DNA of 64,000 nt from Punica granatum (Eukaryota > Streptophyta > Magnoliopsida > Myrtales > Lythraceae). Under the pieces are notes generated by a model. That model worked only from the letters and a program-made list of their open reading frames with translations, was not told the DNA's origin and searched no databases. The stretch covers positions 62,001 to 126,000 of the forward strand of contig NW_022204037.1 of assembly GCF_007655135.1 (NCBI RefSeq), written 5' to 3'. A program made the position numbers and the translations under genes. This document shows, piece by piece, positions 23,041-34,756 of the stretch; position 1 is the stretch's first letter; each line of letters begins with the position of its first letter.

Positions 23041-26000
23041 TTAGTATTAAGGAATAGCGCTTAGCACTGAAAGGACAGTTCGCTTGACACTAAGTCAAGA
23101 TCACGCTGGGGTGATGCAGTGGTGATTATGGCTTGCGAATCGTCGTGTGACCGAGGTGCTTGTTTGATGACGGTGTCATGCGTAGCCCGAGGTCCTTGAC
23201 TTGTCGAGGACCAGTCTCACACTGAGGCGACTGCTTCGCTGAGAATGCCCCGGTCATGCGATGAGGGACACGAGCTCTAGGGGGACACGTATCCCGAGGG
23301 GTCGGAGACCAGAGTCCGCCGTAGTTCTTGTGTTTGATGTACCTGTGATCCTGACATTATCAGTAAGTCATGGGGTTACTAACAATGTATAAGTACAGGT
23401 AAAAGGATGTGTTCGCGACGCATGTTCTTTAGTTTCGGGTCGCAGAGGCGACCCGTGGAGAGTTTTTGCTTTGGCGATGCGAATGAGATCCCATTTTCGA
23501 AGGCCTCAATGCGAGGCCTCCAAGGCTCCTGTTGGTCATGCACGAGCATATCGAGACATTTTCAATGATGCTCTAGCGGCTCTGTCGATTATTCGACGCG
23601 CCCGTCGGCTTAGGACCCTTCTCGTCAGGGTACAATAGGGCGGCTACGCTTGTGACCCGCATGGGGATTTCTGTGCAAATTTGGTTAAATCTCAGTCTAT
23701 TCATTTCCAAAGTGTTATGACTTAACTCCCGGAGATTAGTGTCTAGGATTTTGGCTTTGTGGTAACCGATTGTAGGGCGGCTATGACCCATTTAGAGTCA
23801 TTTATGAGCCGAGAGAAAAGAGAAAGCATGGGGAACACGTTGGCCCAAGCTAAAAGGATACACGGATTCACGCCTTCAAGGAGATGTACCCCCATTTCTC
23901 TTCCATCCTCCGGTTGGTGTTGGCCGTCTTGAACTGCTTGGATTGCGTGCTTGGTCGCCTGCTGTGCTTGAGGAAGAATCCGCCTTGGACACTTGAGTCG
24001 TGCAAGAGAGCCGATCGGGGATCATGTTGGAGTAGATAACCTGGTCATTTTTCATGGGGAAACCCTAGTCTGCACAATGTGTGGCGGCCTAGTGTGACAC
24101 TTTGATTTATTTATCTCTCATTTTGCTCTCATTTTGCTACGATCGCCGACCTCGGGATTCGGCCGCACCTCTCGACCTAAAGGGGATTAGCTCTCCTTTT
24201 GCCACGACTGCCCACCTCGGGATTTTCAGTCGTGCCTCTCTTTTGCCCTAGTTTTTGCCTAGGCCGCCCCCAAAAGGGGGTTTTCAACCTAGCGGGCTTG
24301 ATTCTTTTGTCTCTCAAGTCTGCAAGGGCGAAGGGTTTGAAGGATTCGACCTCCGAGTACGTTGCGTTCTGTCTTCGTCGAGGAGTTGCGTCTGCTACTT
24401 CCCCTTTTTGTCGGGGTTTGTTGATTTCATCTTCGAATTGGCGGTGCCGGAGTTTTATATCTCGGCGATGCCTTGTTTTGTTCATTGGCGGGATTTTCCC
24501 GCGTCTTTTCTCTCTCTTCCCTGGCGAGTTTTTCCCGCTTCTTTTCGTTCTGTTTTTTTTTCTTGCAGTTGGGGTTTGTTTTGTGCCCCGTGTATTTGTT
24601 GGAAACTCCTCGACTTTGCATTGCGTGGTCGCTTTGGTGTGCCTTGCCCTATTTCGTGAGGGCCGGCCTTTCATGGAGGTTTGGCTCCTGGATATTCGAA
24701 AGCCGAACTTCGTGTTGCTCGTCCTTGCAAACTTCACAAATGATTTCCCCTATCGTCTAAGAAGAAGAATAAGATTTGCCCTGGGTGCAGGTGACCGAGG
24801 TTGCCCCGGCATGAGTGTTGAACACGGATGCCCCGGTCTTCCTGGTCTGCGTCGGACGCCATTCCTGACCGTGTCTTGTCGCTCCTGTAGAGGGTGCCCC
24901 TAGGAGGATAGGTGCTCTTGAAGTCAGCGTACGTGCTTTGCTTCGGGGGCTATGCTTACTATCGACTGAGATGGTTGGGTTGACAGCATGTGGCTCACTC
25001 AGTCGTTTTTGTCTTCGGCTTCGTAAAAAGGGGGGTACTTCCGCATCAAGCCTCTTTCCTGTCGAAGTATAGGGAGAGAGACCCGATAGGAGTTCTCGTG
25101 GAGGTGTGAACCCGTGTATCGCTCTTCGCTTGTAACCGGCGTGCCCCTGTGAAGGATGACAAAGAAGATGATGTATTAGGTGATTATTCGGTAAAATATG
25201 TGGTAAGAAATGTAAGGTGGACCCATGAGAAGTTCCCTCATCCAGCGCGCGACCCATGGGGTGCCACGCGTGGGGGACACTCAATTTCGGGAGTCCAGTC
25301 ATCGCCACGCTGGAGCGGTTAGACTATGACTGGGGACCCCATAGTTGTACTTTCCCCGGTTGCGGGTTGGCATGCGCAGCCGTCTTAGGGAAGGCTCGAG
25401 GAGCCGGGTCCCAAGAGGACAGACGAGTCGAACAGATCCGATAGAATCAATAGGGTGTCTTTGGGACGGTCTTAGTGCCACTTGAAGGGTTTGTTCATGC
25501 CGGGAACCCATTTGTGAATGCATATAAATGTAAAAGAGAGTTTAAGGAAGAGTGCGTGTTGCCCCGGTGGTTGGTTGATGGCCACAGCGGAGGGTGGGTT
25601 GGGCCCATTCTTCGATCGGCAGTGTGATCATGCTGGAAGCCCCGTGGCGAGTGGGCTGGGACATGCTATGCTCGTTTAAGCTGTCGCCTGTGATCTTTCG
25701 TGGAGGGAAGGTCGGTCCTCAGTGTTTGGAGTCTGATGAGGTAGCAGAGAAGTGTTTCCTGTCTCGATTTTAGAATTCAGATTGCCTTCTTGTCGATTAT
25801 TTCCTGCAATAGGGAAAGGGGAACGATGAAGGAGCAAACTATGTTCGCAATTTCAACGTAAGGGCGCAAGGGATCGAACTAGACTGGTAGGCGTCGTGCG
25901 AGCGCGCCGGAGGTATGTGCATAGGTAAGGTGGAGGCATGCTCGCACGACGCGGAAGGACGCACTCGGTTGTGCTGGTGGATGTGCTCAGTTACACGAAG

Positions 26001-26300
26001 AGACGTGTACTCTTGATCACGAAATGACGCTTGGTTGCGCGGGGTTAGTGAGAAGGTAGCTTTGCCAAGGAAGGTGGATCGGCCCTCAGGTCACGGCTTG
26101 CCTTGCCGTGAAAGTCGTGATTGGTCTACCTGCGAAGAAGGTCTTCACTCACTTACATGGTGGGACGTTAACTGTTATGCAAAACAGTAAATGAGTAGGA
26201 TATATGCGATGCGTGAGTTTTTTCAAAACTAATGCAGCCATTCACATTGACTCAAAACGATCAAAGTACAATGTAAATTTTGTAAAATAAAGCCTTAAGC
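23041..26300 (-). other. Internal non-coding region of element B
   Basis: 3.3 kb between the arrays and the ORF1 remnant. ORFs of up to 234 codons exist on the antisense strand and 186 codons on the sense strand (24177-24737). The sense one is basic and low in hydrophobic residues, with no motif I recognise. None looks like gag or pol. CT-rich stretches (24480-24560) account for much of the open frame. Confidence 0.55.
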
Positions 26301-26319
26301 CAGTCTTCCACCACACTCG

Positions 26320-26590
26320 GAGTCTGAGCGAGCGCGGCATTGGATTTCTGTAGTGGGTCTGAGCGAGCTCCCTTTGAGGTTGTGGTTGGCTGACTAGTTC
26401 CTCATCTTTCTCAGCAGCTTATCGGCGAAGGTAATCGATCATATTGTTGGTGAGATCGACTATAGTAGCTATGCCTGGAGTGGGGGATGTTCTGGCAGAT
26501 GTGCCGGTCTTTGTTTGTGGAGACTCGGTGGGATCCTCGTGTGTTGACGGACTTTGTCGAGGCATGAACAAGAGGTCGAGCAAGGCATCT
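26320..26590 (-). pseudogene. ORF1 remnant of element B with central deletion
   Basis: On the minus strand it matches the start of element A ORF1 (GGTAAGAGATG...CCTCGAC, A 5646-5687). It then jumps to the region just before the coiled coil (CACACGAGGATC, A about 6844) and continues to the 3' end of ORF1. About 1.15 kb, including the whole DUF7745-like domain, is missing. Stops occur in the coiled-coil part, so no protein is expected. Confidence 0.7.
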
Positions 26591-27145
26591 CTTACCAAGA
26601 CGAAAGGAAGACTGACTTAGGACTCATCCATATGAATGACACCCTAATTTTGTAAAACAGATGATGCATGTGTGCAAAAAAAGTAAATGCCCACGGCTTA
26701 GTACAAATTACAAGGTATATCGCTCTGGAAATAGAAAAGACTCAAGTGGCACGCAGGCCGACTCAACGGACTGTTCGTCGAAGCCGGGTTAGAGGATGGC
26801 ATGGAGCTCCTGCAGAATGCATGGTTTTAGTGCTACAGGGACCGTGCTATGTAAGGATGGGGGCTCCCGACTCAAGGGTGTCAATTCCTTGAAACCGAGC
26901 GGGATTCTTTTCAAGGCCTAAGCGGCAGTCGAACTGCGCGCCGTACCCCTACTTCGAACCCCTATCTAACCTATGCTCCTATTATCGGTCGTGGGATGCG
27001 ACCCATAGGTACCTATAAGCTAGTATGATATGCAATGCGTGTGCGGGAAATAAAAGTGCGTAAAGCAGATAAGCGAAAAATTACGGAAAGCGATAAATAA
27101 ACAAGCAAACAAAGCAAGCGGGAACGAGCCTAAACCCTCTAAGTG

Positions 27146-27163
27146 TCCCCAGTGGAGTCGCCA
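27146..27163 (-). other. Primer binding site of element B
   Basis: The reverse complement reads TGGCGACTCCACTGGGGA, identical to that of element A and 3 bp from the 5' LTR. Confidence 0.75.
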
Positions 27164-27166
27164 AGC

Positions 27167-30100
27167 TGTGCGCACCCGAATTTCGTCTGGTCGGGGCACG
27201 CATGCGCGCGCCTAAATGCAACGCGGCTTGGGAGTGTCCACCTTCCCGGGGACGCGCGACGGACGCACATGAGAAGGAGTCGCCACTTGACATTTTACGA
27301 CCCGAAGGTCGGGGGCCGGCAAGTTACCTAGGTCTAGGGTACGAGGTACACCTACAATGCTAAGGCATATGGTCTGCGAAACCCGAGGTTCCGAATTCGG
27401 GGGTTCTGTTACATGCGAGCCTATATCTCGCATGCCCTATTGGTACTTTAGCTTGTCTAGGTTTACCATTTTTTATTTAATTATCGCTTAATTAAGTTCC
27501 GCTCACTTTACCCGTTTTGACACCGTAAATTCGAAGAAACACTCCGACCGTCCGCTCTCCGACCGGGATTCTTACATGAATAAACGTACAGCATAAATCC
27601 TTACATTGTCCTCTCAAATAAATAAAATACAAATTACAACAACTGAATCCCGGTCAGTTCGCGTTCGGTCATTATTCCACACGTGCTCACCGTGTGGTTT
27701 GAAAAGACTGAAATTAAAATTAAGGTGCGCACTTGGTGTTTAGGGGATTAGATCCTGTAATCTACGATTGAGGCGTTGGACCCCATGTGAATCGTATCCT
27801 AAAGGGTCGGGCTCGACCCGCATAACAAAAACGTGTAAAAATGTAACAAGTAACGCAAATAAACAAACAATGAGATTTTGTTATTGCCGAATTTACGTGA
27901 GTTAATCAATTATTATACGGGGTATCTTGGCATACAAATCCTACCCTAAAACAAACAAAAGGGATGATGGATAGGGTATGTAGCATTCGGCATTCTTTAA
28001 AACGGACCCGATAGACATGACATCTGTGGTCGAGTCTCGAATGTGTGGGTTATTTTTAGATTATTCTGTATTGTGGCAATATGGCTTTTACAGATTAAGA
28101 GTGTTTTCACCTAAAACCCAAAACCTAACCCTCTACTTGACTATTTGCCCATGTTGATTATGCCGAGTTTGTGATTAATCCGTTTTTCCATGTTTTAACC
28201 CGTTCTAAACACAAACCTACACTAGAGTGACGGCAGGACAAGAACCGGTAATCATGCCCTTGAATCGGTAAATATGTGTGTGCATGAAAATCAAGATTAC
28301 GTTGTACGTATCTCGGTGCTTTTGAAATTGTGAATTTTGAAAAGGGCATGACTAACAGTTCTTGAACTGTCGATGCGATTACAGATTATTAATCAGTTCG
28401 TACAATTTATTTAAAAGAGTCCAGCGATTTAATTTAGCCAAATTTAACGTCTCGATTACCCCGTATGTAGAATTTTAGGTTAACTAGAAATTTGCCGAAT
28501 GCTTTAGTCTACGGATTTCGAGTCGTCGAGATAGCCATTAGTTGACCGTCCGATAAACTCTAATTTCCGACATGGTCACGTTGTATACATATAATTACAA
28601 AAATAAAATATTTAAATGGGGCACATACATTGTCGGTGGGTGATCCAAGTAGGAAGGGGTCGGATATTTTTAGAAAATGTCCAGATGACTGAATTGAACG
28701 ATTTTAAAATAGCAGGGACTGATTTGGAAATTCGGATGAAGTTTTGGGGACCGATTTGAAAATTTTGGAAAAGTTGGGGACTATGTAAAATTACTGAAAC
28801 TGTCCCAGGACTTGTTTGAAATGAATTTGAAAATCTGGATTAATCTGGAAACGAAAAAAATGGCCCCAGGACTAAACTGAAACAACTTGAAAAGTTATTT
28901 GGGATGCTTGAAAATTTCTGGGAATTCCAGGACCGATTGGAAAATAGTAAAATGACTGGGACTTGATTGAAAAGAAATTTTGAAATTCGGGGCAGATCTG
29001 AAAAAACGGTGAAAAAGGCCCCGGGACTAAACTGAAACACCTTGGAAAGTTATTTGGGATGCTTGAAAAATTTTGAAAAATTTAAGGACTAATTGGAAAA
29101 TAGTAAAATGACTGGGACTTGATTGAAAATAATTTTTAGAGTTCGGGGCAGATCTGAAAAAATGAAATGCGTCCTTTGGACTGAAATGTGACAAAACGGA
29201 AAGTTCGTAAAGTTGAGTTCGGGACAAATCCGATCACCCACGCTACCCAAGAACACTCATTTCACATGATATCCATCAAGTAAGCAATAATATTCTGGAA
29301 AGGAGCCCTAATCATGCCACTAAGTCGAGAATTTACCTAGTTCGGGGAGTTGAGGTGCGGTTTTGTAAATAAAAAAAATAAAATAAAAAAAATAAAGAAA
29401 GAAATCGCTGGACGAATGCGGATTGGTTTGAATTGGGTCGGATTGGGCCGCTGGGATCCGGGCCAGTTGTTGGGCCAAACTGGGCCGGTATTGGACGGAC
29501 CGGGCCGAGGCTAGTGGGCCGGTGGACGTGTTGCTGCTGGGCCGAGCTGGATGACTGGGCTGGGCCTTTGCCGGACTGGGAGTGAGATGGGCCGCGGAGA
29601 TCTGGGCTGTTGGGCCGTGGGGATCTGGACCGGGCCGCGCTGGGCTTCTGGGCCGGGCCTGTCTGTTCAATGGAGATCTGGATCCGATTAGAAGAAGAAG
29701 AAAAAAAATAAAAAAAAATAAAATAAAAGGTGGAGACAAGCAGAGGGTGGCCGATGTCGTGGGCGAACTCGAGCTGCGGGTTCGGCGAGGGAGCTGGGAA
29801 CTTTTCAGCCTTGGGCGAGCTGCGGGTCTCGGCGAAAAGTCGAGTTGGGAGTTCCTCGTAGGCGAGCTGTGGGTCTCGGCGAGAAGTCGAGCTGGGAGTC
29901 TTCGGGGTGAGGTCAAGCTCCGAGTCTCGGACGTGAGGTCGAGTCGCGGTTTTTTTCGTTTCCGTGGACGAGCTCCGAGAAATCCCGGTCGTTTCGAGCC
30001 GAGAGGATCCACAAAATCGAGCCGTCGGCCGTGCGTGAGGACCGAAACGAGCTGAGGTTTTTTTTCTTTTCGAGAATGAGCGAGCGCCGGGATTTTTTCA

Positions 30101-30644
30101 AAAAATTCAGCCAGAGCCCCAGAGAGAGAGAGCTGTCGTTTTTTTTTTGCTGCCTCCCCCATCTTTGCTAGGGTTTCGCCAAGAAGAAAAATGAAATTGA
30201 AATCGGCGAGATTTTTGCCAAAGATTGGAAGATTTGATCATGAGAAGAAGGAAAGAAAAGAAACAAAAGGAAAGAAGAAGAACAGGAAACGGGAGAAGCT
30301 AGGGGAAGGAGTGGAAGGAAAGTCAAAAAATAAAATTCTCGTCTTTGCAATTGGATGTCCAAAAAATGATCCTGGACTGGCATTGTGTTCAGAAAAATTT
30401 ACGGATCAATGTTATGCAATAAAATTTTTTCTGACCTTGAGTTTCCTTCTCGGATTTGAAAATTGACGTCGACGCGCGTGAAATTCAAAGACACCCCGTA
30501 AAAATATTTTTATAAAATTGATGTCACTTTTTTTCAAAGGCCATGAATGCTCGAGCAATTCGCTAGAAATACTTCCTTCATGCGAGGTGACAAAGTGATG
30601 ATTTTGTCGCTTTGGAGTCGGTGGACCGAAATGGGGTGCTGACA
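27167..30644 (-). repeat. 5' LTR of element B (3478 bp)
   Basis: On the minus strand it runs TGTCAGCACCCC to GTGCGCACA. It matches the 3' LTR almost throughout but lacks about 162 bp present there (20865-21025), a deletion at 30325-30332. It carries the same GC-rich block and AGTCC-type subrepeats as the LTR of element A. Confidence 0.88.
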
Positions 30645-31091
30645 CGTGCCTACGCGCGTATACGCACCCCACTCCACGCCAGGCCCAGTATGTCGAGTGC
30701 AGCCAAAGTGCGCCTTGTGTTAGTCCTCCCTCGCCCGAGCACGGAAGAAGAGCCCGGTTCGAGGTCAATTGTTGAGGGTGGGTGTTTAAGGGCACGTGAT
30801 AACGTGTAGGCAAAAAAATAAATCACACGTTGCACGTGAGGGCAGGTGTTGAGGATATTAATCCCATATAGAAAAGATGTATCAAAATCCATTGGTTTAT
30901 ATGAGACTTGGGTATCATCACTTATCAGCTTGAGCTTTTAAGTGAATATGGATGGACCCAGGTCCGTATAAATCCAATGAAAATTTAATACAAACTATTC
31001 GCAGACCACGAAAAAGAAACCATTATTTGTTGTATATGCATTAGGGCAATGAAGTACCTTCCAGACTTGCCATAACTTTGAATTTTGGCAG

Positions 31092-31404
31092 GTACAACTT
31101 CTCATGCTCCAACAGTGAAGTTGAGGAGCTGCGTGAGATTGTAAGGGAAGGTTTCGAGCTCTTGGGCGCCTTCAATTGGTTGGATCATTTGTCGTGGTTG
31201 AACTACTTTTGCGACCCTTTCCAGATCAAGAAACGTTGCTCGGCTCTCATACCGAGAGTCAAAAAGTTTGTCATTGGCATTATCAAAGAACACCGGCTCA
31301 AGCGGCTCCCAGGGAACAATCTTTTGGACAACCCCGACTTTATGGATGTTTTGCTCTCTTTGGGTGGTGAAGAGAAGCTATCTGAAAATGTACTCTCTAT
31401 ATAA
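31092..31404 (+). pseudogene. P450 fragment 2
   Basis: Follows the AG acceptor TTGGCAG (ends 31091). Encodes GRYNFS, then EELREIVREGFELLGAFNWL, YFCDPFQIKKRCSALIPRV and VLLSLGGEEKLSENV, matching the middle of CYP78A proteins. It ends in a stop (TAA 31402-31404) where the family would continue towards the I helix, so the last codons are lost or are intron sequence. Confidence 0.8.
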
Positions 31405-31542
31405 CTTAAATTTTTTCTTAATGAGCAGCTTATAGTTAAAAATATATATATATACATATTTTCACAAAAAACTTCCTTTTGTTTTTTTGAGTATCAAATA
31501 TATGATGAGTGGCTACAACCATAATTTTATATTTTATGGCAG

Positions 31543-31913
31543 GAAATGATTTTTCGTGATACTGATACGACTGCGATATTAACTGAGTGGATCATGGCAG
31601 AGTTGGTTCTGAATCCTTACGTGTAGACTAAACTTCAACAAGAACTTGATTCCGTCGTAGGACCGATGATTTTCAAGGATACTGAGGCGGCAAAATTGCC
31701 CTGTCTTTGAGCTATGGTGAAGGAGACCCTACGCATGCACCCGCCTGGGCCCTCCTATCATGGGCCAGGGTATCCACGTCGGACGTCCAACTCTCAGCAA
31801 TGGCAAGGTGGTGCCCGCCAACACCACCGCCATGGTCAACGTGTGGGAGGACCCCCTAGTGTTCAGGCCGGAGGGTTCTTGACCAGCTCGGGTGGGGTCG
31901 ACATTGATGTGAG
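31543..31913 (+). pseudogene. P450 fragment 3: I helix to the segment before the heme loop
   Basis: Follows an AG acceptor (TTATGGCAG). Starts [16 protein letters not shown], the oxygen-binding I-helix segment, here with D where the family usually has G. It then has an ExxR-containing segment (MVKETLRMHPPGP). Two in-frame stops and at least two frameshifts follow. Other frames carry VQLSNGKVVPANTTAMVNVW, so the order is conserved. It ends at about 31913, where a 454-bp insertion begins. Confidence 0.8.
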
Positions 31914-34756
31914 TGACACAGCGTATAACGCGAGTAACCGTCACAGACCCGTTGATTCGTGCACGAATACCGGAACTACGACTTTCTATACCTGTTGATT
32001 CAACGAATACCAAGAAATAGGCATCAAACTCGAATCGATCCGAGATTGGACAAAGCACGTGTCAGCACCTAATTTCGGTCCATCGGCTCCGAGGGGGGGC
32101 AAAATTGTCATTTTCCAATTTATCACATTTTCTTTAAAAAAATTAAATTAATTTTAATTAAATTAAATATATATGTATTAAAAAAAAATAAGGGTTTCGG
32201 GCAGGCCGGACAAGGCCGGGCAGCGCTCGCCTGCTGCCCGCGATCCCCGCCGGCTCGGAGATCCCCAAAATCGCGATTTTCGCGATTTCTTCAAAATCGG
32301 CCGAAATCTTAACGGAAAAGGGGAGGGAATTCCAATTAAATGGATAGAAATACAATTCGGATGGGGGGAACACGACCCAGCAAACGAAATCGAAAAATTG
32401 GCCCTCGATTTGAAGAATTTTGAAATCGGAGAACTCGGAGCTTTCGCCGGAAAACCGCAAGTTTTCCCCCCTGATTCCGACGGATTAAGCACCGGTGAGG
32501 TCCCGATCGACCACGGCGAAACATCGGCGGCGCCCAGAGTTATCTCCCGCACCTTCTCGTGCCTTCGTCGCAGCGTCCAGGGGCAAGAGCCACTGCCCGC
32601 GGCGCCATCGCCGCCGTCCTCCTCAGACCCCGACCGCCTTGAGTTAACGGGCCTCAGCCCAATTCTCTTTCTTCGCAGGTCCAGTCTAGAAGTTCGGCCC
32701 ATTCGGCCCAACACTCCAGTTCGGCCCAGCGTCTATCCCGGGCGGTTTCTCCTTCGGGCGGGCTAGCCCGATCCGGTCCGATCCGATCCGACCCGATTGT
32801 CCGGCGTTTTTTTTATTTTATTTTATTTTACAGATAAGCCCCTCAACTTTCTGGACTAGGTAAATTCTCGACTTAGTGGCATGATTAGGGCTCTTTTCCT
32901 AAATATTAATGTTTGCTTGATGGATATAATGTAAAATGAGTTTTCTTGGGTCGCGTGGGTGATCGGATTTGTCCCGAACTTGATTTTACGAACTTTCCGT
33001 TTTGTCACATTTCAATCCAGAGGACGCGTTTTATTTTTTTCAGATCTGCCCCGAACTCTAAAAATTATTTTCAATCAGTCTTGGAATTCCCAGAATTTTT
33101 TTAAGCATCCCAAAGAACTTTCCAGGTTGTTTCAGTTTAGTCCCGAGGCCATTTTTCACCTTTTTCAGATCTGCCCCGAACTCTAAAATTATTTTCAATC
33201 AAGTCCCAGTCATTTTACTATTTTCCAATCAGCCCTGGAATTTTCAGAATTTTTCCAAGAATCCCAAAGAACTTTTCAAATTGTTTCAGTTTAGTTCCCG
33301 GATCATTTTTCGCCCTTTTCAGATCTGCCCCGAATTTCAAAAATTCTTTTCAATAAAGTCCCAGCCATTTTACTATTTTCCAATCAGTCCTGAAATTCCC
33401 AGAATTTTTCAAGCATCCCTAGGAACTTTTCAAGTTGTTTCAGTTTAGTCCTGGGGCCTTTTTTTGTTTTCAGATCAGTCCAGATTTTCAAATTCATTTC
33501 AAATAAGTCCTAGGACATTTTCAGTAATTTGTTTTACACAGTCCCTATCTTTTTAGAATTTTCAGATCGGTCCCCAATTTTTTAGAATTTTCAAATCAGT
33601 CCCCAATTTTTTTTAGAATTTTCAAATCAGTCCCTGCTCTTTTAAAATAGTTCAAATTAGTCCCCTGGACATTTTCTGAAATATCCGGCCCTTTTCTATT
33701 TGGATCACCCACCGACAATGCATGTGCCCCATTTAAATATTTCATTTTTGTAATTATGTGACCATGTCGGAAATTAGAGTTTATCGGGCGGTCAACTAAT
33801 GGCTATCTCGACAGCTCGAAATCCGTAGACTAAAGCATTCGGCAAGGTTTTTAATTAACCTAAAATTCTACATACGGGATAATCGGGACGTTAAATTTGA
33901 CTAAATTAAATCACTTGATTTCTTTAAATGGATTGTACGAATTGATTAATAATTTGTAATCGCGTCGACAGTTCAAGAACTGTTAGTCATGCCATTTTCA
34001 AAATTCACAATTTCAAAAGCACCGAGATACGTATAACGTAATCTTGATTTTCATGTACACACATATTTACCGATTCAAAGGCATGATTACTGGTTCTTGT
34101 CCTGCCGTGATGCTAGCGTAGGTTTGTGTATAGAATTGGTCAAAACATGGGAAAACAAATTAATCACAAACTCGGCTTAAATCAAACATGGGCAATAGTC
34201 GAATAGAGGGTTAGGTTTTGGGTTTTTAGGTGAAAATACTTTTAATCTGTAAAAGCCATATTGTCGCGATACAGAATAATCTAAAAATAACCCACTCATT
34301 CGAGACTTGACTATGAACATCATGTCTGTCGGGTCCGTTAAATGATGCCGAATGCTATATACCCTATCCATCATCCTATTTGTTTGTTTTAGGGTAGGAT
34401 TTGTATGCCAAGATACCCCGGATAATAATTGATTAACTCATGTAAATTCGGCAATAACAAAATCTTATTGTTTGTTTATTTGCGCTTACTTGTTACATTT
34501 TTACACTTATTTGTTATGCGGGTCGAGCCCGATCCTTTAGGATACGATTCACTGGGTCCAATGCCCGTAACCTTCGATCACAGGGTCCAATGCCCCCATA
34601 CACCGAGTGCGTATTTAATTTAATTTTCGGTCTTTTCCAAGATCATACGGTGAGCATGAGTGAAATAACGGCCGAACGCGAACTGACCGGGATTCAGTCA
34701 TTGTAATTTATCTTTTATTTGAGAGAACAATGTAAGGGTTTTATGATGCATATTTA

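Larger units (their letters stand above)
17700..30644 (-). mobile_element. Giant-LTR element B, complete but non-autonomous (12.9 kb)
   Basis: Minus-strand element with LTRs 27167-30644 (5') and 17700-21339 (3'), primer site 27146-27163 and a polypurine run just inside the 3' LTR (AGAGGGGCAAGC, reverse strand of about 21340-21352). A perfect 5-bp TSD CGTGC lies at 17695-17699 and 30645-30649. The 5.8-kb interior has no gag, protease, integrase or reverse transcriptase, only an ORF1 remnant and two minisatellite arrays. It is therefore a LARD-type passenger that must have used proteins supplied in trans. The LTRs are very similar apart from a 162-bp length difference, so the insertion looks fairly young. 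Confidence 0.88.
17527..30990 (+). mobile_element. TRIM element in P450 intron, interrupted by element B
   Basis: LTRs at 17527-17666 and 30847-30990 (about 140 bp, starting TGTTGAGGATATTAATCCC). The primer site TGGCATCAGAGCC at 17667-17679 is of initiator tRNA-Met type. A purine-rich GAGGGCAGG lies just before the right LTR. A perfect 5-bp TSD CAAAC lies at 17522-17526 and 30991-30995. Without element B the TRIM is about 0.51 kb. No coding capacity. Confidence 0.88.

Noticed and set aside
22550..23044. Overlapping ORFs of 72-87 codons repeating RVYGPVRC-type units
   Set aside because: Direct consequence of the 40-bp minisatellite; several frames and both strands are open at once.
24199..24903. 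234-codon plus-strand ORF inside element B
   Set aside because: Antisense to the element, Cys/Phe/Leu-rich from a CT-rich tract, with no motif.
29320..30162. 280-codon minus-strand ORF in the 5' LTR of element B (and 238 codons at 19854-20570 in the 3' LTR)
   Set aside because: Low-complexity Ser/Pro/Arg-rich sequence from GC-rich LTR DNA with internal repeats. The start differs between the two LTRs, and element A does not keep the frame.
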